DNA of 39,771 nucleotides, taken from an uncultured Bacteroidota bacterium. Its GTDB lineage: Bacteria > Bacteroidota > Bacteroidia > Chitinophagales > Chitinophagaceae. The DNA lies in NCBI GenBank assembly GCA_903851465.1, contig CAINOI010000047.1:1-39771 (forward strand). Direction: 5' to 3'. The first letter of the stretch is position 1. Each line of letters starts with the position of its first letter. Made by a program: the position numbers and the translations under genes. Positions 16,625 to 25,327 of the stretch are shown here, piece after piece. The notes beneath the pieces are model-generated. The model was not told the DNA's origin, did no database searches, and was given only the letters and a program-made list of their open reading frames with translations.

Positions 16625-17746
16625 ATGAAGGTAGGTATTTTAGGCGGAGGGCAACTAGGGAGGATGCTTTTACAGGCAGCAGCAAACTACGATTTGACCA
16701 CCTTTGTATTAGAGAAAGATTCCAACTGCCCCGCTGCACATTTGTGTCATCATTTTACAAAAGGAGACATCTTAGATTACGATACGGTTTATACATTTGG
16801 AAAACAACTAGACGCATTGACGATTGAGATTGAAGCTGTAAATGTGGATGCTCTAACACAACTAGAAAAAGAAGGTGTAAAAATTTATCCTACCCCTGCT
16901 GCAATAAGCACCATCAAAAATAAAATTGCACAAAAACAATTTTATGCAGACAACGAGATTCCTAGTTCCAATTTTGTGATCACCGATTCGGCAGAAGCTA
17001 TTCGACAACATCTAGGGCTATTACCTGCGGTGCATAAATTAGCTGAAGGTGGATATGATGGCAAAGGCGTTCAAGTGATTGAAGACGAAAAAGCCATTGC
17101 ATTAGGTTTTAATGCGCCAGCAGTCTTAGAAGAAAAAGTAAAAATTGTCAAAGAATTGGCATTGATTGTAGGCATGAATGCAAAAGGCGAAACAGTCATC
17201 TTCCCTCCTGCCGAAATGGTTTTTGACCAAGTATATAATTTATTGGATTACCAATTAAGTCCTGCAAAAATAGAAGAGAAGCAACTTTGGAAAGCCGAAG
17301 CCATTGCCAGAAAAGTAGTTCAATCACTTAAAAGTCCAGGCCTTTTTGCAATTGAATTATTTGTAGACGAACAAGGAGATATTCTAGTGAATGAAACTGC
17401 ACCAAGAGTACACAATAGTGGACACCATACGATCGAGGCTAATTATTCTAGTCAATACGATATGTTGTTAAGAATTATTTTAGATTATCCTTTAGGTAAT
17501 CCTGCACCTATTTTGCCAAGTGCCATTGTGAATTTAATTGGTGCAGAGGGTTATAGTGGCGAAGTGGTGTATGAGGGACTAGACGAAGTGTTGAAGATGG
17601 ACAATGTGTTTGTGCATCTTTATGGTAAAACCACCACAAAACCTGGAAGAAAAATGGGCCATGTGACCATCATAAGCAATGACTATATGGACTTAACACA
17701 TAAGGCAAACAAAATTAAACATACCCTTAAAGTCACTAGCAAATAG
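16625..17746 (+). CDS. purK: 5-(carboxyamino)imidazole ribonucleotide synthase
   Basis: A 373-residue ATP-grasp enzyme that makes N5-CAIR from AIR, bicarbonate and ATP in purine synthesis; PurE then rearranges the product. The N-terminal nucleotide-fold motif GILGGGQLGRML is at 4-15. The ATP-grasp core shows KLAEGGYDGKGVQVI and the metal/ATP segment FVDEQGDILVNETAPRVHNS. The latter NETAPRxHNSGH signature separates PurK from PurT. The gene is monocistronic here, with no purE beside it. Its stop is 9 bp from that of the convergent DUF3078 gene, with no hairpin between. Confidence 0.97.
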   Translation: MKVGILGGGQLGRMLLQAAANYDLTTFVLEKDSNCPAAHLCHHFTKGDILDYDTVYTFGKQLDALTIEIEAVNVDALTQLEKEGVKIYPTPAAISTIKNKIAQKQFYADNEIPSSNFVITDSAEAIRQHLGLLPAVHKLAEGGYDGKGVQVIEDEKAIALGFNAPAVLEEKVKIVKELALIVGMNAKGETVIFPPAEMVFDQVYNLLDYQLSPAKIEEKQLWKAEAIARKVVQSLKSPGLFAIELFVDEQGDILVNETAPRVHNSGHHTIEANYSSQYDMLLRIILDYPLGNPAPILPSAIVNLIGAEGYSGEVVYEGLDEVLKMDNVFVHLYGKTTTKPGRKMGHVTIISNDYMDLTHKANKIKHTLKVTSK

Positions 17747-17755
17747 CATTTTTGT

Positions 17756-18748
17756 TTATTCGCCACTTGTCAATGTTACTGGCTTTGGCTTAGCTATAAT
17801 TATTTTTTTCTTAACAGCAAGGCTTCTGAAATAACCAATACCTATGATGCTCTTGGTTTGTAAACCAGGCGATTTTTTAAGCGGTCCAAAAATGCGGATC
17901 TTGTCATCATAAATCAAATCCAGACTATAGGTTGCAGAAAAGTTTTTATTGATTTTGAATGTAAACAAATTGGTCATAAAAAAATTGACATTCTCTGGTT
18001 TATCATAATAATTAGAGAAGAAATCTGCACGACCTTTGTAGGTGATATTTGAAGCAATGACTTTATTGTAATTGACAGTTACAAATAAACCTGTTTCTCG
18101 ATTCACCATTGATCCTGAATCCACCCCGTATTTCCCTAAGCTTGATAATTTTTTATTTAAGACGAGTGTCGTCCTAGAAGTTAAAGGAGAAAAGAAGAGT
18201 GAAAAATTATTGTCAGGTTTATAATCCAAACCTGCAGAAATGATCATGTAGGCAGGTGCAAAAAATGATGAGGTAAAGTTGGCTTTTGTCCCGCTAAAAC
18301 TATAACCGTCAAAAAGTTGAGAACGGAAATTAAATAAACCTGAGAGATACCATTTTCCAACAGTATCCATTTTATAGCCATACTTACTTAGTAAATCCAA
18401 TCGATCATCATTCTTTCTACCACCTTGTGATGTGGACTGAACAAATCCCAGATTCACATCTATATTATTATCCCAATTTTGACGATCTTTTTTATAAAAG
18501 GCGAAATAGTTAAAATAACTATTGATGGTCATATTAAAATTATCACCACCTGCTGCCCAATTGCTTAATGAACTTTGTGCCACATTTAAATTGTACAAAC
18601 CACCCTGTTTCCAATTCCAATTTGTCGTATCTGAATCTTTTTTAATATTTCTTGAAGTCTCCGATCTCAATTTTGCCACCACTAAATCTTGCGCATATAT
18701 ACAATTCAAACAAAAAACAGTCAATAATAATATCAATCCTTTGTGCAT
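17756..18748 (-). CDS. DUF3078 family outer-membrane-like protein
   Basis: A 330-residue exported protein from the ATG at 18748 (MHKGLILLLTVFCLNCIYAQ, Sec signal). A TTG at 18781 would put eleven extra residues ahead of the signal. The segment WKQGGLYNLNVAQSSLSNWAAGG is the hallmark of DUF3078, found in Bacteroidota. The remainder alternates polar and aromatic residues in many short strands, which suggests an outer-membrane beta-barrel, though the C-terminus ends in a Lys-rich tail rather than a terminal Phe. Function unknown. It is divergent from miaB and shares a 181-bp intergenic region containing an inverted repeat. Confidence 0.82.
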   Translation of the reverse strand: MHKGLILLLTVFCLNCIYAQDLVVAKLRSETSRNIKKDSDTTNWNWKQGGLYNLNVAQSSLSNWAAGGDNFNMTINSYFNYFAFYKKDRQNWDNNIDVNLGFVQSTSQGGRKNDDRLDLLSKYGYKMDTVGKWYLSGLFNFRSQLFDGYSFSGTKANFTSSFFAPAYMIISAGLDYKPDNNFSLFFSPLTSRTTLVLNKKLSSLGKYGVDSGSMVNRETGLFVTVNYNKVIASNITYKGRADFFSNYYDKPENVNFFMTNLFTFKINKNFSATYSLDLIYDDKIRIFGPLKKSPGLQTKSIIGIGYFRSLAVKKKIIIAKPKPVTLTSGE

Positions 18749-18776
18749 GCGCAAATTTTTATAAATATACAACCAA

Positions 18777-18793
18777 GTCAATAATTGATTGAC
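18777..18793. repeat. Inverted repeat between DUF3078 gene and miaB
   Basis: GTCAAT (18777-18782) and ATTGAC (18788-18793) form a perfect 6-bp inverted repeat around AATTG, 29 bp upstream of the DUF3078 start. It could be an operator for the divergent pair or a chance match in AT-rich DNA. Confidence 0.35.
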
Positions 18794-18881
18794 GCTTAAG
18801 TTAATATAAAATATAATACAATATATCTTGTCTTATTTTAATCATTTGTATATCAAAGGATTAGGAATTTTGTCTGACAAG

Positions 18882-18912
18882 TTGACACATAAAAATATTT
18901 TGACTAAGTTTG
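18882..18912 (+). promoter_or_regulatory. Putative miaB operon promoter (TTG-N20-TAAGTTTG)
   Basis: TTG at 18882-18884 is followed after 20 bases by TAAGTTTG at 18905-18912, an exact match to the Bacteroidota housekeeping promoter. The predicted transcript begins just before the ATG at 18930, which supports that start over the upstream TTG. Confidence 0.6.
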
Positions 18913-18929
18913 CAGTTCAAAACAAGTGC

Positions 18930-20348
18930 ATGGATTCAAACTTACTGATAGATAAAACCCAGGATGAAGCTAGACAAGGGGAAGCTTACGCAAGCCAAGC
19001 TAGTACGGGTGTATTTGAAAAGCACTTCTATGTAGAGAGTTATGGTTGTGCAATGAACTTTGCTGACAGTGAAGTGGTTGCAGCTATCTTAGAAAAAAAT
19101 GGCTTTGGTGGGACTAAAAATATTGAAATCGCGGATTTAATCTTGATCAATACTTGCTCTATTCGTGAAAAAGCCGAATTAACCATTCGAAAGCGATTGA
19201 CCGAATTTAGAAGATTAAAACAAGCTAACCCTGGCGTTTTGGTGGGTGTATTAGGTTGTATGGCGGAAAGATTAAAAGCCCAATTATTAGAAGAAGAAAA
19301 ATTGGTAGACTTGGTAGTGGGACCTGATGCTTATAGAACCCTACCCGATTTAATTGCCGAAGCAGGTACTGGACAAAAAGCAGTAAATGTATTATTAAGT
19401 AGGGACGAAACCTATGGCGATATCGCACCAGTTCGACTAAATAACAATGGCATAAGTGCTTTTGTATCCATCATGCGTGGCTGTAATAATATGTGTAGCT
19501 TCTGTGTAGTGCCATTCACAAGAGGTCGCGAGCGCAGCCGTGATGCCTTTTCTATTCTTGTAGAATGTAAAGACTTATTTGATAAAGGCTATAAAGAAGT
19601 GGTGTTATTGGGTCAAAATGTAGACAGCTATTATTGGAGCAATCCAGAAAATAATGCAACAACTACATTCGCTATGTTGCTCGAAGAAGTGGCACAAATC
19701 GATCCAAGCCTTCGCGTTAGATTTAGCACTTCTCATCCAAAAGATATTACGGACGAAGTCTTACAAACCATTGTCAAATACGATAACATTTGCAAACATA
19801 TCCACCTACCTGTTCAGAGTGGCAGTTCTAGGATGTTACAATTGATGAATAGAACCTATACTAGAGAATGGTATATGGCCAAGATTGACCGCATTCGTGC
19901 TTTATTACCAAATTGTAGTATTACTTCTGATATCATCGCAGGATTTTGCACAGAAACTGAGGAGGATCATCAAGACACCCTTAGTTTATTGAAATATGCC
20001 AATTACGATTTGAGCTATATGTATTTTTATTCTGAACGACCTGGTACATTGGCTGCAAGAAGATATGAAGATGATATTGATTTAGAAACGAAAAAAAGAA
20101 GGCTACAAGAAATTGTAGACCTGCAATGGACACTATCCAATGAAAGTAATAAACGAGATGTGGGTAGCTCATTCGAAGTATTGATAGAAGGCAATAGTAA
20201 AAGGAACGAAGCAGAATGGATGGGCAGAACAAGTCAAAATAAGGTAGTTGTTTTTCCGAAAGACAACTTTGATTATAAAAAAGGAGACTACGCACAAGTC
20301 AAGATTCAAGATTTCACAAAAGGTACTTTATTAGGAAGCATCATTTAA
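18930..20348 (+). CDS. miaB: tRNA-2-methylthio-N6-dimethylallyladenosine synthase MiaB
   Basis: A 472-residue radical SAM methylthiotransferase that adds a 2-methylthio group to i6A37 of tRNAs reading UNN codons. The N-terminal domain has the three cluster cysteines Cys40 ([11 protein letters not shown]), Cys76 ([10 protein letters not shown]) and Cys110 (GVLGCMAER). The radical SAM motif is [10 protein letters not shown], with Cys185, Cys189 and Cys192. A C-terminal TRAM domain follows (about 400-470). The frame is open back to a TTG at 18828, but the ATG at 18930 fits the family and the promoter lies between. It starts the run miaB, sigma-54 activator, lptE, TPR-like gene, secG. Confidence 0.96.
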   Translation: MDSNLLIDKTQDEARQGEAYASQASTGVFEKHFYVESYGCAMNFADSEVVAAILEKNGFGGTKNIEIADLILINTCSIREKAELTIRKRLTEFRRLKQANPGVLVGVLGCMAERLKAQLLEEEKLVDLVVGPDAYRTLPDLIAEAGTGQKAVNVLLSRDETYGDIAPVRLNNNGISAFVSIMRGCNNMCSFCVVPFTRGRERSRDAFSILVECKDLFDKGYKEVVLLGQNVDSYYWSNPENNATTTFAMLLEEVAQIDPSLRVRFSTSHPKDITDEVLQTIVKYDNICKHIHLPVQSGSSRMLQLMNRTYTREWYMAKIDRIRALLPNCSITSDIIAGFCTETEEDHQDTLSLLKYANYDLSYMYFYSERPGTLAARRYEDDIDLETKKRRLQEIVDLQWTLSNESNKRDVGSSFEVLIEGNSKRNEAEWMGRTSQNKVVVFPKDNFDYKKGDYAQVKIQDFTKGTLLGSII

Positions 20349-20360
20349 TTTATTCATACC

Positions 20361-21614
20361 ATGGATTTACAATCATTAAAAAACAGATTCAGTATCATTG
20401 GTAATACACCCTTACTGAATCATGCTTTAAATACTGCAGAGCAAGTTGCTGCAACCGATTTAACAGTGCTCATTGTGGGAGAAAGTGGTGTTGGTAAAGA
20501 AGTTTTTTCACAAATCATTCATAGCCTATCCTCCCGAAAACACAACCCATTTATTGCTGTTAACTGTGGCGCCATTCCTGAAGGCACGATTGATTCAGAA
20601 TTATTTGGACACGAAAAGGGTTCATTTACTGGCGCAGTGGATAGTCGCAAAGGTTATTTTGAAACGGTGAGTGGTGGTACTATTTTTTTAGATGAAATAG
20701 GTGAATTGCCTTTGGGTACTCAAGCAAGATTATTACGTGTGTTAGAAACGGGTGAATTCATTCGAGTTGGTTCATCTAAAGTCCAAAAAACAGATGTGCG
20801 CGTCATTGCTGCAACCAACAGAGAATTGATTGAATTCACAGAAAAAGGAAGATTTAGAGAAGATTTATATTATAGATTGAACACCGTGCCGATTCGTGTT
20901 CCTTCATTAAGAGATCGCAAGGAAGATATCCCCTTACTTTTTAGAAAATTCGTAGTTGATTTTGCTGAAAAATATAAGACCAAGCCTATTTATTTAGACG
21001 AAGAAGCAAAAGGATTATTGACAGCATATGGTTGGCCAGGTAATGTGCGTGAATTAAAAAATATTGCAGAACAAATTTCTGTTTTGAGTAAAAACGACCA
21101 TATTGATGCAGCACAATTAAATTCATTTTTACCTAAACATACTGCACACAAAATGCCAATGGTCACAGGCACACCGGTCGGTGAATTTGCCAATGAAAGA
21201 GAAATTTTATACAAACTCTTTTTTGACATGAAAAAAGATGTCAATGAATTAAAGAAAATGTTTTTAGAGATTCTACAGAACCCAAGTTTATCTGGACAAG
21301 CAGCACACTATACAAAAGAATCCATCATCAATGAATTAAAGGAAGATATAGGGCCTTCCAATACACCTATCACTAATGTAAGTATGCCTAATGCTGCAAT
21401 GCAATTACCGCATCACCAACCAGTCATCATTGACAATGACTTACAGAACCATTATGAAATAGAGGAGTCTTTAAATATCATGGATAAAGAAAAAGAACTA
21501 ATTTTAAAGGCACTTAAAAAACATAGAGGCCGTCGTAAAGATGCTTCTACCGACCTAGGCATAAGTGAAAGAACCTTGTATAGAAAAATTAAAGAATACG
21601 ACATTGAAGAATAA
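20361..21614 (+). CDS. Sigma-54 interaction AAA+ activator without receiver domain
   Basis: A 417-residue bacterial enhancer-binding protein that would use ATP to remodel sigma-54 RNA polymerase. The AAA+ domain begins almost at the N-terminus: Walker A GESGVGKE (40-47), the sigma-54 contact loop GSFTGA (87-92, Ser instead of the commoner Ala), Walker B GTIFLDEIGE (106-115), and GWPGNVRELKN near 224. A less conserved linker follows from about 265 to 370. The C-terminus is a Fis-type helix-turn-helix (about 390-415, LGISERTLYRKIKEY). There is no receiver, GAF or PAS domain, so control must come from partner proteins or expression level. It overlaps lptE by 11 bp. Confidence 0.93.
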   Translation: MDLQSLKNRFSIIGNTPLLNHALNTAEQVAATDLTVLIVGESGVGKEVFSQIIHSLSSRKHNPFIAVNCGAIPEGTIDSELFGHEKGSFTGAVDSRKGYFETVSGGTIFLDEIGELPLGTQARLLRVLETGEFIRVGSSKVQKTDVRVIAATNRELIEFTEKGRFREDLYYRLNTVPIRVPSLRDRKEDIPLLFRKFVVDFAEKYKTKPIYLDEEAKGLLTAYGWPGNVRELKNIAEQISVLSKNDHIDAAQLNSFLPKHTAHKMPMVTGTPVGEFANEREILYKLFFDMKKDVNELKKMFLEILQNPSLSGQAAHYTKESIINELKEDIGPSNTPITNVSMPNAAMQLPHHQPVIIDNDLQNHYEIEESLNIMDKEKELILKALKKHRGRRKDASTDLGISERTLYRKIKEYDIEE

Positions 21615-22110
21615 ACTATATATATTAAGTTGTATCAGCCTATGTATCCTGCTAGCTTCTTGTGGTATATATAGTTTTAAAGATGCGATGATCCCTGACA
21701 ATGTAAAGACCGTTAAGATTGGCTTTATAGACAACAGAGCAAGATATATTAATCCACAGTTAGCCCCCATGCTGACTGATAAGATTTTACAAAAAATCAT
21801 TGGTCAAACAAAATTAACAAGAACAAATAGTGACGATGCACATTATCAAATTTTTGCAACCATCACCAATTACGATCCATCACAGACTGTAGGTGTGAGT
21901 GGACAAGCAGCAGCAAGTAATAGACTAACCGTTACTGTGCATGTTGTTTTGAAAAAGACATTAGAAAATAAAGAACTTGAATTTGATGTAACGCGTAATT
22001 TTGATTTCTCAGCCAATTTAACATTGAATCAAGCTGAGGGTCAATTAATGGATGAAATTATTCGTAGTATTACGGATGATATTTTTAATCAAATTTTTTC
22101 AAACTGGTAA
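21604..22110 (+). CDS. lptE: LptE-like LPS assembly lipoprotein
   Basis: A 168-residue lipoprotein from a TTG at 21604, which overlaps the preceding stop by 11 bp and gives a clean signal (MKNKLYILSC..., lipobox LLASC, Cys20). A GTG at 21565 would overlap more and add 13 charged residues. The mature protein matches the Bacteroidota LptE family: GIYSFKDAMIPDNVKTVKI at the start and TDKILQKIIGQTKL later. LptE plugs the LptD barrel and helps place LPS in the outer leaflet. The neighbouring genes make envelope-secretion components, which fits. Assignment is by pattern and context. Confidence 0.85.
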   Translation: MKNKLYILSCISLCILLASCGIYSFKDAMIPDNVKTVKIGFIDNRARYINPQLAPMLTDKILQKIIGQTKLTRTNSDDAHYQIFATITNYDPSQTVGVSGQAAASNRLTVTVHVVLKKTLENKELEFDVTRNFDFSANLTLNQAEGQLMDEIIRSITDDIFNQIFSNW

Positions 22111-22113
22111 AGC

Positions 22114-22845
22114 ATGAGTGCATTTATGATCAACGATATTATTAAACAATGGACAGGACATGCTTCATTAGAAGCCATAGAAACTGATACGCTTGAAAAG
22201 TATGCATTAGACCATCCCTATGCCCCGACCATTCAATTTCTTTTGGCAAAAAAATACCAAATGATTGCCTCCCCGCTTTTAGCAGCTCAATTATATAAAG
22301 CAACTACTTATTTCCCTTCTAGTCTTCATTTACATTGTTTAATGAATCAGGTAGCACAAACCGAAGCAAATGCACCTTCGGATGCCAAATTAAATAGCCT
22401 TCTAAACAATCAAGTTGCTCAATTCAATGAAGAAGTGGATGCATCTGCTGCTTTGGACTATGAAAAAGAAGCCACTCCAAGCTTACAAAAAGACTATTTT
22501 GCTGCACAAGGCATCGAAATAGACCTTTCTAAGCTCCCTCAAGATAAATTTACCCAGCAGCTCAGAAGCTTTACTGCCTGGCTTAAAGTGATTAAAAACA
22601 AGGATGGCGTGGATCAAAACGAACAAATAGCTGCAATAGGGGCCGATCAGGAGCAAATGATTGCTCAAATTGCCGAAAAAGCCAATGTTCCTGCCGATAT
22701 TTTAACCGAATCCATGGCTGAAATATGGGAAAAACAAGGAAATTTGAAGAAAGCCATTGCGACTTATGAAAAATTAAGTTTTATTTTTCCTGAAAAATCC
22801 GTTTATTTTGCATCCCGTATAGAACAATTAAAAAATAACAAATGA
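22114..22845 (+). CDS. TPR-like hypothetical protein
   Basis: A 243-residue, cytosolic-looking, helix-rich protein with no signal peptide. The C-terminus contains a recognisable TPR-like hairpin (MAEIWEKQGNLKKAIATYEK, about 209-228) followed by LSFIFPEKSVYFASRIEQL. The N-terminal part (about 20-80) also looks like helical repeat. It lies 3 bp after lptE and overlaps secG by 4 bp. Genes of this type are regularly found between lptE and secG in Bacteroidota, but I know of no assigned function. Confidence 0.75.
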   Translation: MSAFMINDIIKQWTGHASLEAIETDTLEKYALDHPYAPTIQFLLAKKYQMIASPLLAAQLYKATTYFPSSLHLHCLMNQVAQTEANAPSDAKLNSLLNNQVAQFNEEVDASAALDYEKEATPSLQKDYFAAQGIEIDLSKLPQDKFTQQLRSFTAWLKVIKNKDGVDQNEQIAAIGADQEQMIAQIAEKANVPADILTESMAEIWEKQGNLKKAIATYEKLSFIFPEKSVYFASRIEQLKNNK

Positions 22846-23183
22846 TAACTTTCTTTTTAATATTAATCGTAGTAGCCTGTGTTGCTTTGGGATTCATGGT
22901 ATTGATCCAAAATCCAAAAGGTGGTGGTTTAAACGCCAATGTAGGTGGATTGAGTAATAATTTCATGGGTGTAAAGCAAACGACAGATGTGCTTGAAAAA
23001 GGTACTTGGATTTTCGCCTCTGTGATTGCAATTTTAGCCATCACTTCAACTTTATTTTTAAGTGGTAATACAAGCATTGGCAACAGTGTTTTAGATAAGG
23101 TGAATACCTCTACTACAACTAGTCCAGCAACGCAAGTAGCACCTCCTCCTCCACCAGCGACAATGGATACCAATAAGAAGTAA
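22842..23183 (+). CDS. secG: Preprotein translocase subunit SecG
   Basis: A 113-residue membrane protein of the SecYEG translocon. Two hydrophobic helices (about 2-20 and 55-73) flank the conserved cytoplasmic loop with VLIQNPKGGGLNANVGG and NFMGVKQTTDVLEKGTW. A Thr/Pro-rich tail (about 87-113, including PPPPPA) extends beyond the E. coli protein's core. The ATG overlaps the previous stop (ATGA). It is the last gene before a strong terminator. Confidence 0.95.
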   Translation: MITFFLILIVVACVALGFMVLIQNPKGGGLNANVGGLSNNFMGVKQTTDVLEKGTWIFASVIAILAITSTLFLSGNTSIGNSVLDKVNTSTTTSPATQVAPPPPPATMDTNKK

Positions 23184-23219
23184 ATGAATCTGTTCACATT
23201 CATTTAAAATAGTATTTTT

Positions 23220-23250
23220 CCCCACCATCCAAATGGTGGGGATTTTTTTT
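23220..23250 (+). terminator. Rho-independent terminator after secG
   Basis: A perfect 9-bp stem, CCCCACCAT with ATGGTGGGG (23220-23228 and 23233-23241), around a CCAA loop, followed by A and eight Ts. It closes the miaB-secG run. Confidence 0.92.
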
Positions 23251-23264
23251 GTATTTTAGTTGAT

Positions 23265-24290
23265 ATGAAGCAACTACTATCCATACTTCTTAGTCTTATT
23301 GTATTCTATCTATTTTTTATTGTACTCGTTAAAAGCACCAATTTTAAAGGAGAGAAGGTTTATATCGAATATAAAAATGAAGGATTGAGTCAATTTGCTG
23401 ATAGTTTGGTGGCTAAAAAAATCATCTTCGAAAAAACGAGTTTTTTACTTATCGCGAAAGCTTTGAAAGTCGAAGAAAAGATCAAGCCAGGCAAATTCCT
23501 TGTGAAAAGAAAAACCAGCTTACTAGATTTAATTAGAATGCTAAGAAACAATCAGCAAGCAACTGTAAAATTGATATTGAATAAAGTGCGCACAAAAGGT
23601 GAATTTGCAAAACTAATCGCAACAGCTTTCGAGAAAGACAGCGCAGCAGTCATGACCTTCCTAAGTAGCAATGACTCTTTAAGCGCTTTTAATACAGATA
23701 CCACCCAACTTTTTTCGTTGCTTATACCTAATACCTATGAATTTTATTGGAGTAGCTCAATGGCTCAAATTATAGGTAAATTAGAAAAGGCGCAAAATCG
23801 TTTTTGGAGTCAAAACAACCGCATTGAAAAAGCCGCATCTAAAGGCATGACTCAAAACCAAATCTATACTTTGGCTTCGATTGTCGAAGAAGAAACCAAT
23901 TACGACTCAGACAAATCCTTAATTGCAAGTGTTTACCAAAATAGATTAAAAATGCAAATGCCTTTGCAAGCATGCCCCACTATTAAATACGCCATGCAAG
24001 ACTTTACCATTACTCGTATTTATGAAAAATATTTATCCAACGCATCCCCCTACAACACCTACCGCGTAAAAGGCCTTCCTCCTGGCCCTATTTGTACTCC
24101 AGCTTCAAAAACCATTGACTTAGTATTAGATGCTCCAAAAACAGATTATATTTACTTTGTAGCAAAAGCTGACTTTAGTGGTTACCATCATTTTAGTAAC
24201 AACTATGCAGAACATGATAGATATGCCAAAGAATACCAAAAAAAATTAGACGAATACCAAGCTAAAAAAGCGAAAGAAAAAAATCCTTAA
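23265..24290 (+). CDS. mltG: Endolytic murein transglycosylase MltG
   Basis: A 341-residue YceG-like protein that cleaves nascent peptidoglycan strands at the membrane. One N-terminal helix (about 4-22) anchors it; the LysM-like region follows and then the catalytic domain. The catalytic glutamate is Glu208 in LASIVEEETN, aligned with E. coli Glu218. Downstream, YQNRLKMQMPLQACPTIKYA matches the family, except that Cys replaces the Asp of the usual LQxDPT. GLPPGPICTPA is also a family motif. It starts 14 bp after the secG terminator, so its promoter must lie within or before that hairpin. The YihY gene follows after 32 bp. Confidence 0.94.
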   Translation: MKQLLSILLSLIVFYLFFIVLVKSTNFKGEKVYIEYKNEGLSQFADSLVAKKIIFEKTSFLLIAKALKVEEKIKPGKFLVKRKTSLLDLIRMLRNNQQATVKLILNKVRTKGEFAKLIATAFEKDSAAVMTFLSSNDSLSAFNTDTTQLFSLLIPNTYEFYWSSSMAQIIGKLEKAQNRFWSQNNRIEKAASKGMTQNQIYTLASIVEEETNYDSDKSLIASVYQNRLKMQMPLQACPTIKYAMQDFTITRIYEKYLSNASPYNTYRVKGLPPGPICTPASKTIDLVLDAPKTDYIYFVAKADFSGYHHFSNNYAEHDRYAKEYQKKLDEYQAKKAKEKNP

Positions 24291-24322
24291 TTGATTCAAT
24301 TTTAATTAACCCTTACAAATAC

Positions 24323-25258
24323 TTGAAAAAAATAGTTCAATACCTGCAGATCCCATTGCATTTTCTAAAGCAAAAAGCAAAACGCATTGTCATACCTGGA
24401 TTTCAAGAGGTGAACTTGTTTCAAGTAATTCAGTTTTTATTCAAACAATTGAATACGATTGGGCTCTATGATCGCGCTTCTGCCATTTCCTTTAACCTAA
24501 TTATGGCTTTACCTGCAGGATTCTTATTTTTATTTTCAATCATCCCTTATTTCCCCAAAAGCTTAAAAATTAAAAAACAGATTCTTTCTATTTTTAAAGA
24601 TATCTCGCCCAATTCAAGTACCTATAGATTCATTTTGGATATTATCAATGATTTACTAAGTCAACACGTTGGTATTTTCTCCTTTGGTTTTCTTTTATTA
24701 TTATTTTATGCTTCCAATGCCATGACAGGCATTATAAGAAGTTTTGATAAATCCATTATGCAAAACAGGCCCTTTTTTCTGCATCAAAGAATGAGGGCGC
24801 TTCGTTTAACATTAATTTTAATATTACTCGTTTTTGCAAGCTTACTAGTATTGATTGGGCAGGATCAATTAACTACTCTTTTGAGGGAATTATTTGACAT
24901 CAAAAGAAAATCGATTTTGCCCTATTGGAATAGCATTCGATGGAGTATCATTGTGTTACTTTTATTTTATGGTAATGCATTTATATATAAGTATGCGCCG
25001 CATGTGAAAGAAAAATGGGCCTTACTCTCACCAGGTGCCATCTTATCCACTGCATTAATGTTAGTGACTACTTTAGGCTTTTCTTACTGGGTTAATAATT
25101 TCGGCAGCTATAGTAAAATTTATGGCTCCATAGGAACCGTACTTGTAGTCATGACCTTGATTTACATCAATGCACTTATTTTGTTAATAGGATTCGAATT
25201 AAATGTGAGTATTGAAATGCTTAAAAAAGAACAAGACCAGATAGACTACTTCAACTAA
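24323..25258 (+). CDS. YihY/virulence factor BrkB family membrane protein
   Basis: A 311-residue integral membrane protein of the YihY/BrkB family, once misnamed RNase BN. Six hydrophobic segments are seen, about 54-73, 108-128, 156-175, 200-217, 227-247 and 262-283. Family features are the N-terminal YDRASAISFNLIMALPAGFLF and, near the end, YGSIGTVLVVMTLIYINALILLIG (residues about 256-280). The role is unknown; export or envelope functions have been proposed. The start is a TTG at 24323 giving MKKIVQYLQIPLHF; no nearby ATG fits. It lies 32 bp after mltG and ends just before a bidirectional terminator. Confidence 0.9.
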   Translation: MKKIVQYLQIPLHFLKQKAKRIVIPGFQEVNLFQVIQFLFKQLNTIGLYDRASAISFNLIMALPAGFLFLFSIIPYFPKSLKIKKQILSIFKDISPNSSTYRFILDIINDLLSQHVGIFSFGFLLLLFYASNAMTGIIRSFDKSIMQNRPFFLHQRMRALRLTLILILLVFASLLVLIGQDQLTTLLRELFDIKRKSILPYWNSIRWSIIVLLLFYGNAFIYKYAPHVKEKWALLSPGAILSTALMLVTTLGFSYWVNNFGSYSKIYGSIGTVLVVMTLIYINALILLIGFELNVSIEMLKKEQDQIDYFN

Positions 25259-25290
25259 AAAAAATGAGCCTCTTTTAGGGAGACTCATTT
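25257..25290. terminator. Bidirectional terminator
   Basis: AAATGAG (25262-25268) pairs with CTCATTT (25284-25290), extended by CTC/GAG across one mismatch. On the minus strand the stem is followed by eight Ts, ending the oxoamine synthase transcript. On the plus strand it follows the YihY stop, with a weaker T-run. Confidence 0.8.
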
Positions 25291-25327
25291 AGTATTTAAA
25301 TTGAAATCAATTTTACAAGACCCATTT

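Noticed and set aside
22781-23203. Minus-strand ORF of 140 codons across secG
   Set aside because: It is antisense to secG and its tail; the Val/Gly-rich stretch is only the complement of the secG Thr/Pro tail.
20349-23264. Sigma-54 (-24/-12) promoter controlling the lptE-secG genes
   Set aside because: No TGGCAC-N5-TTGC match was found between the genes; the genes overlap or abut and the miaB promoter explains them.
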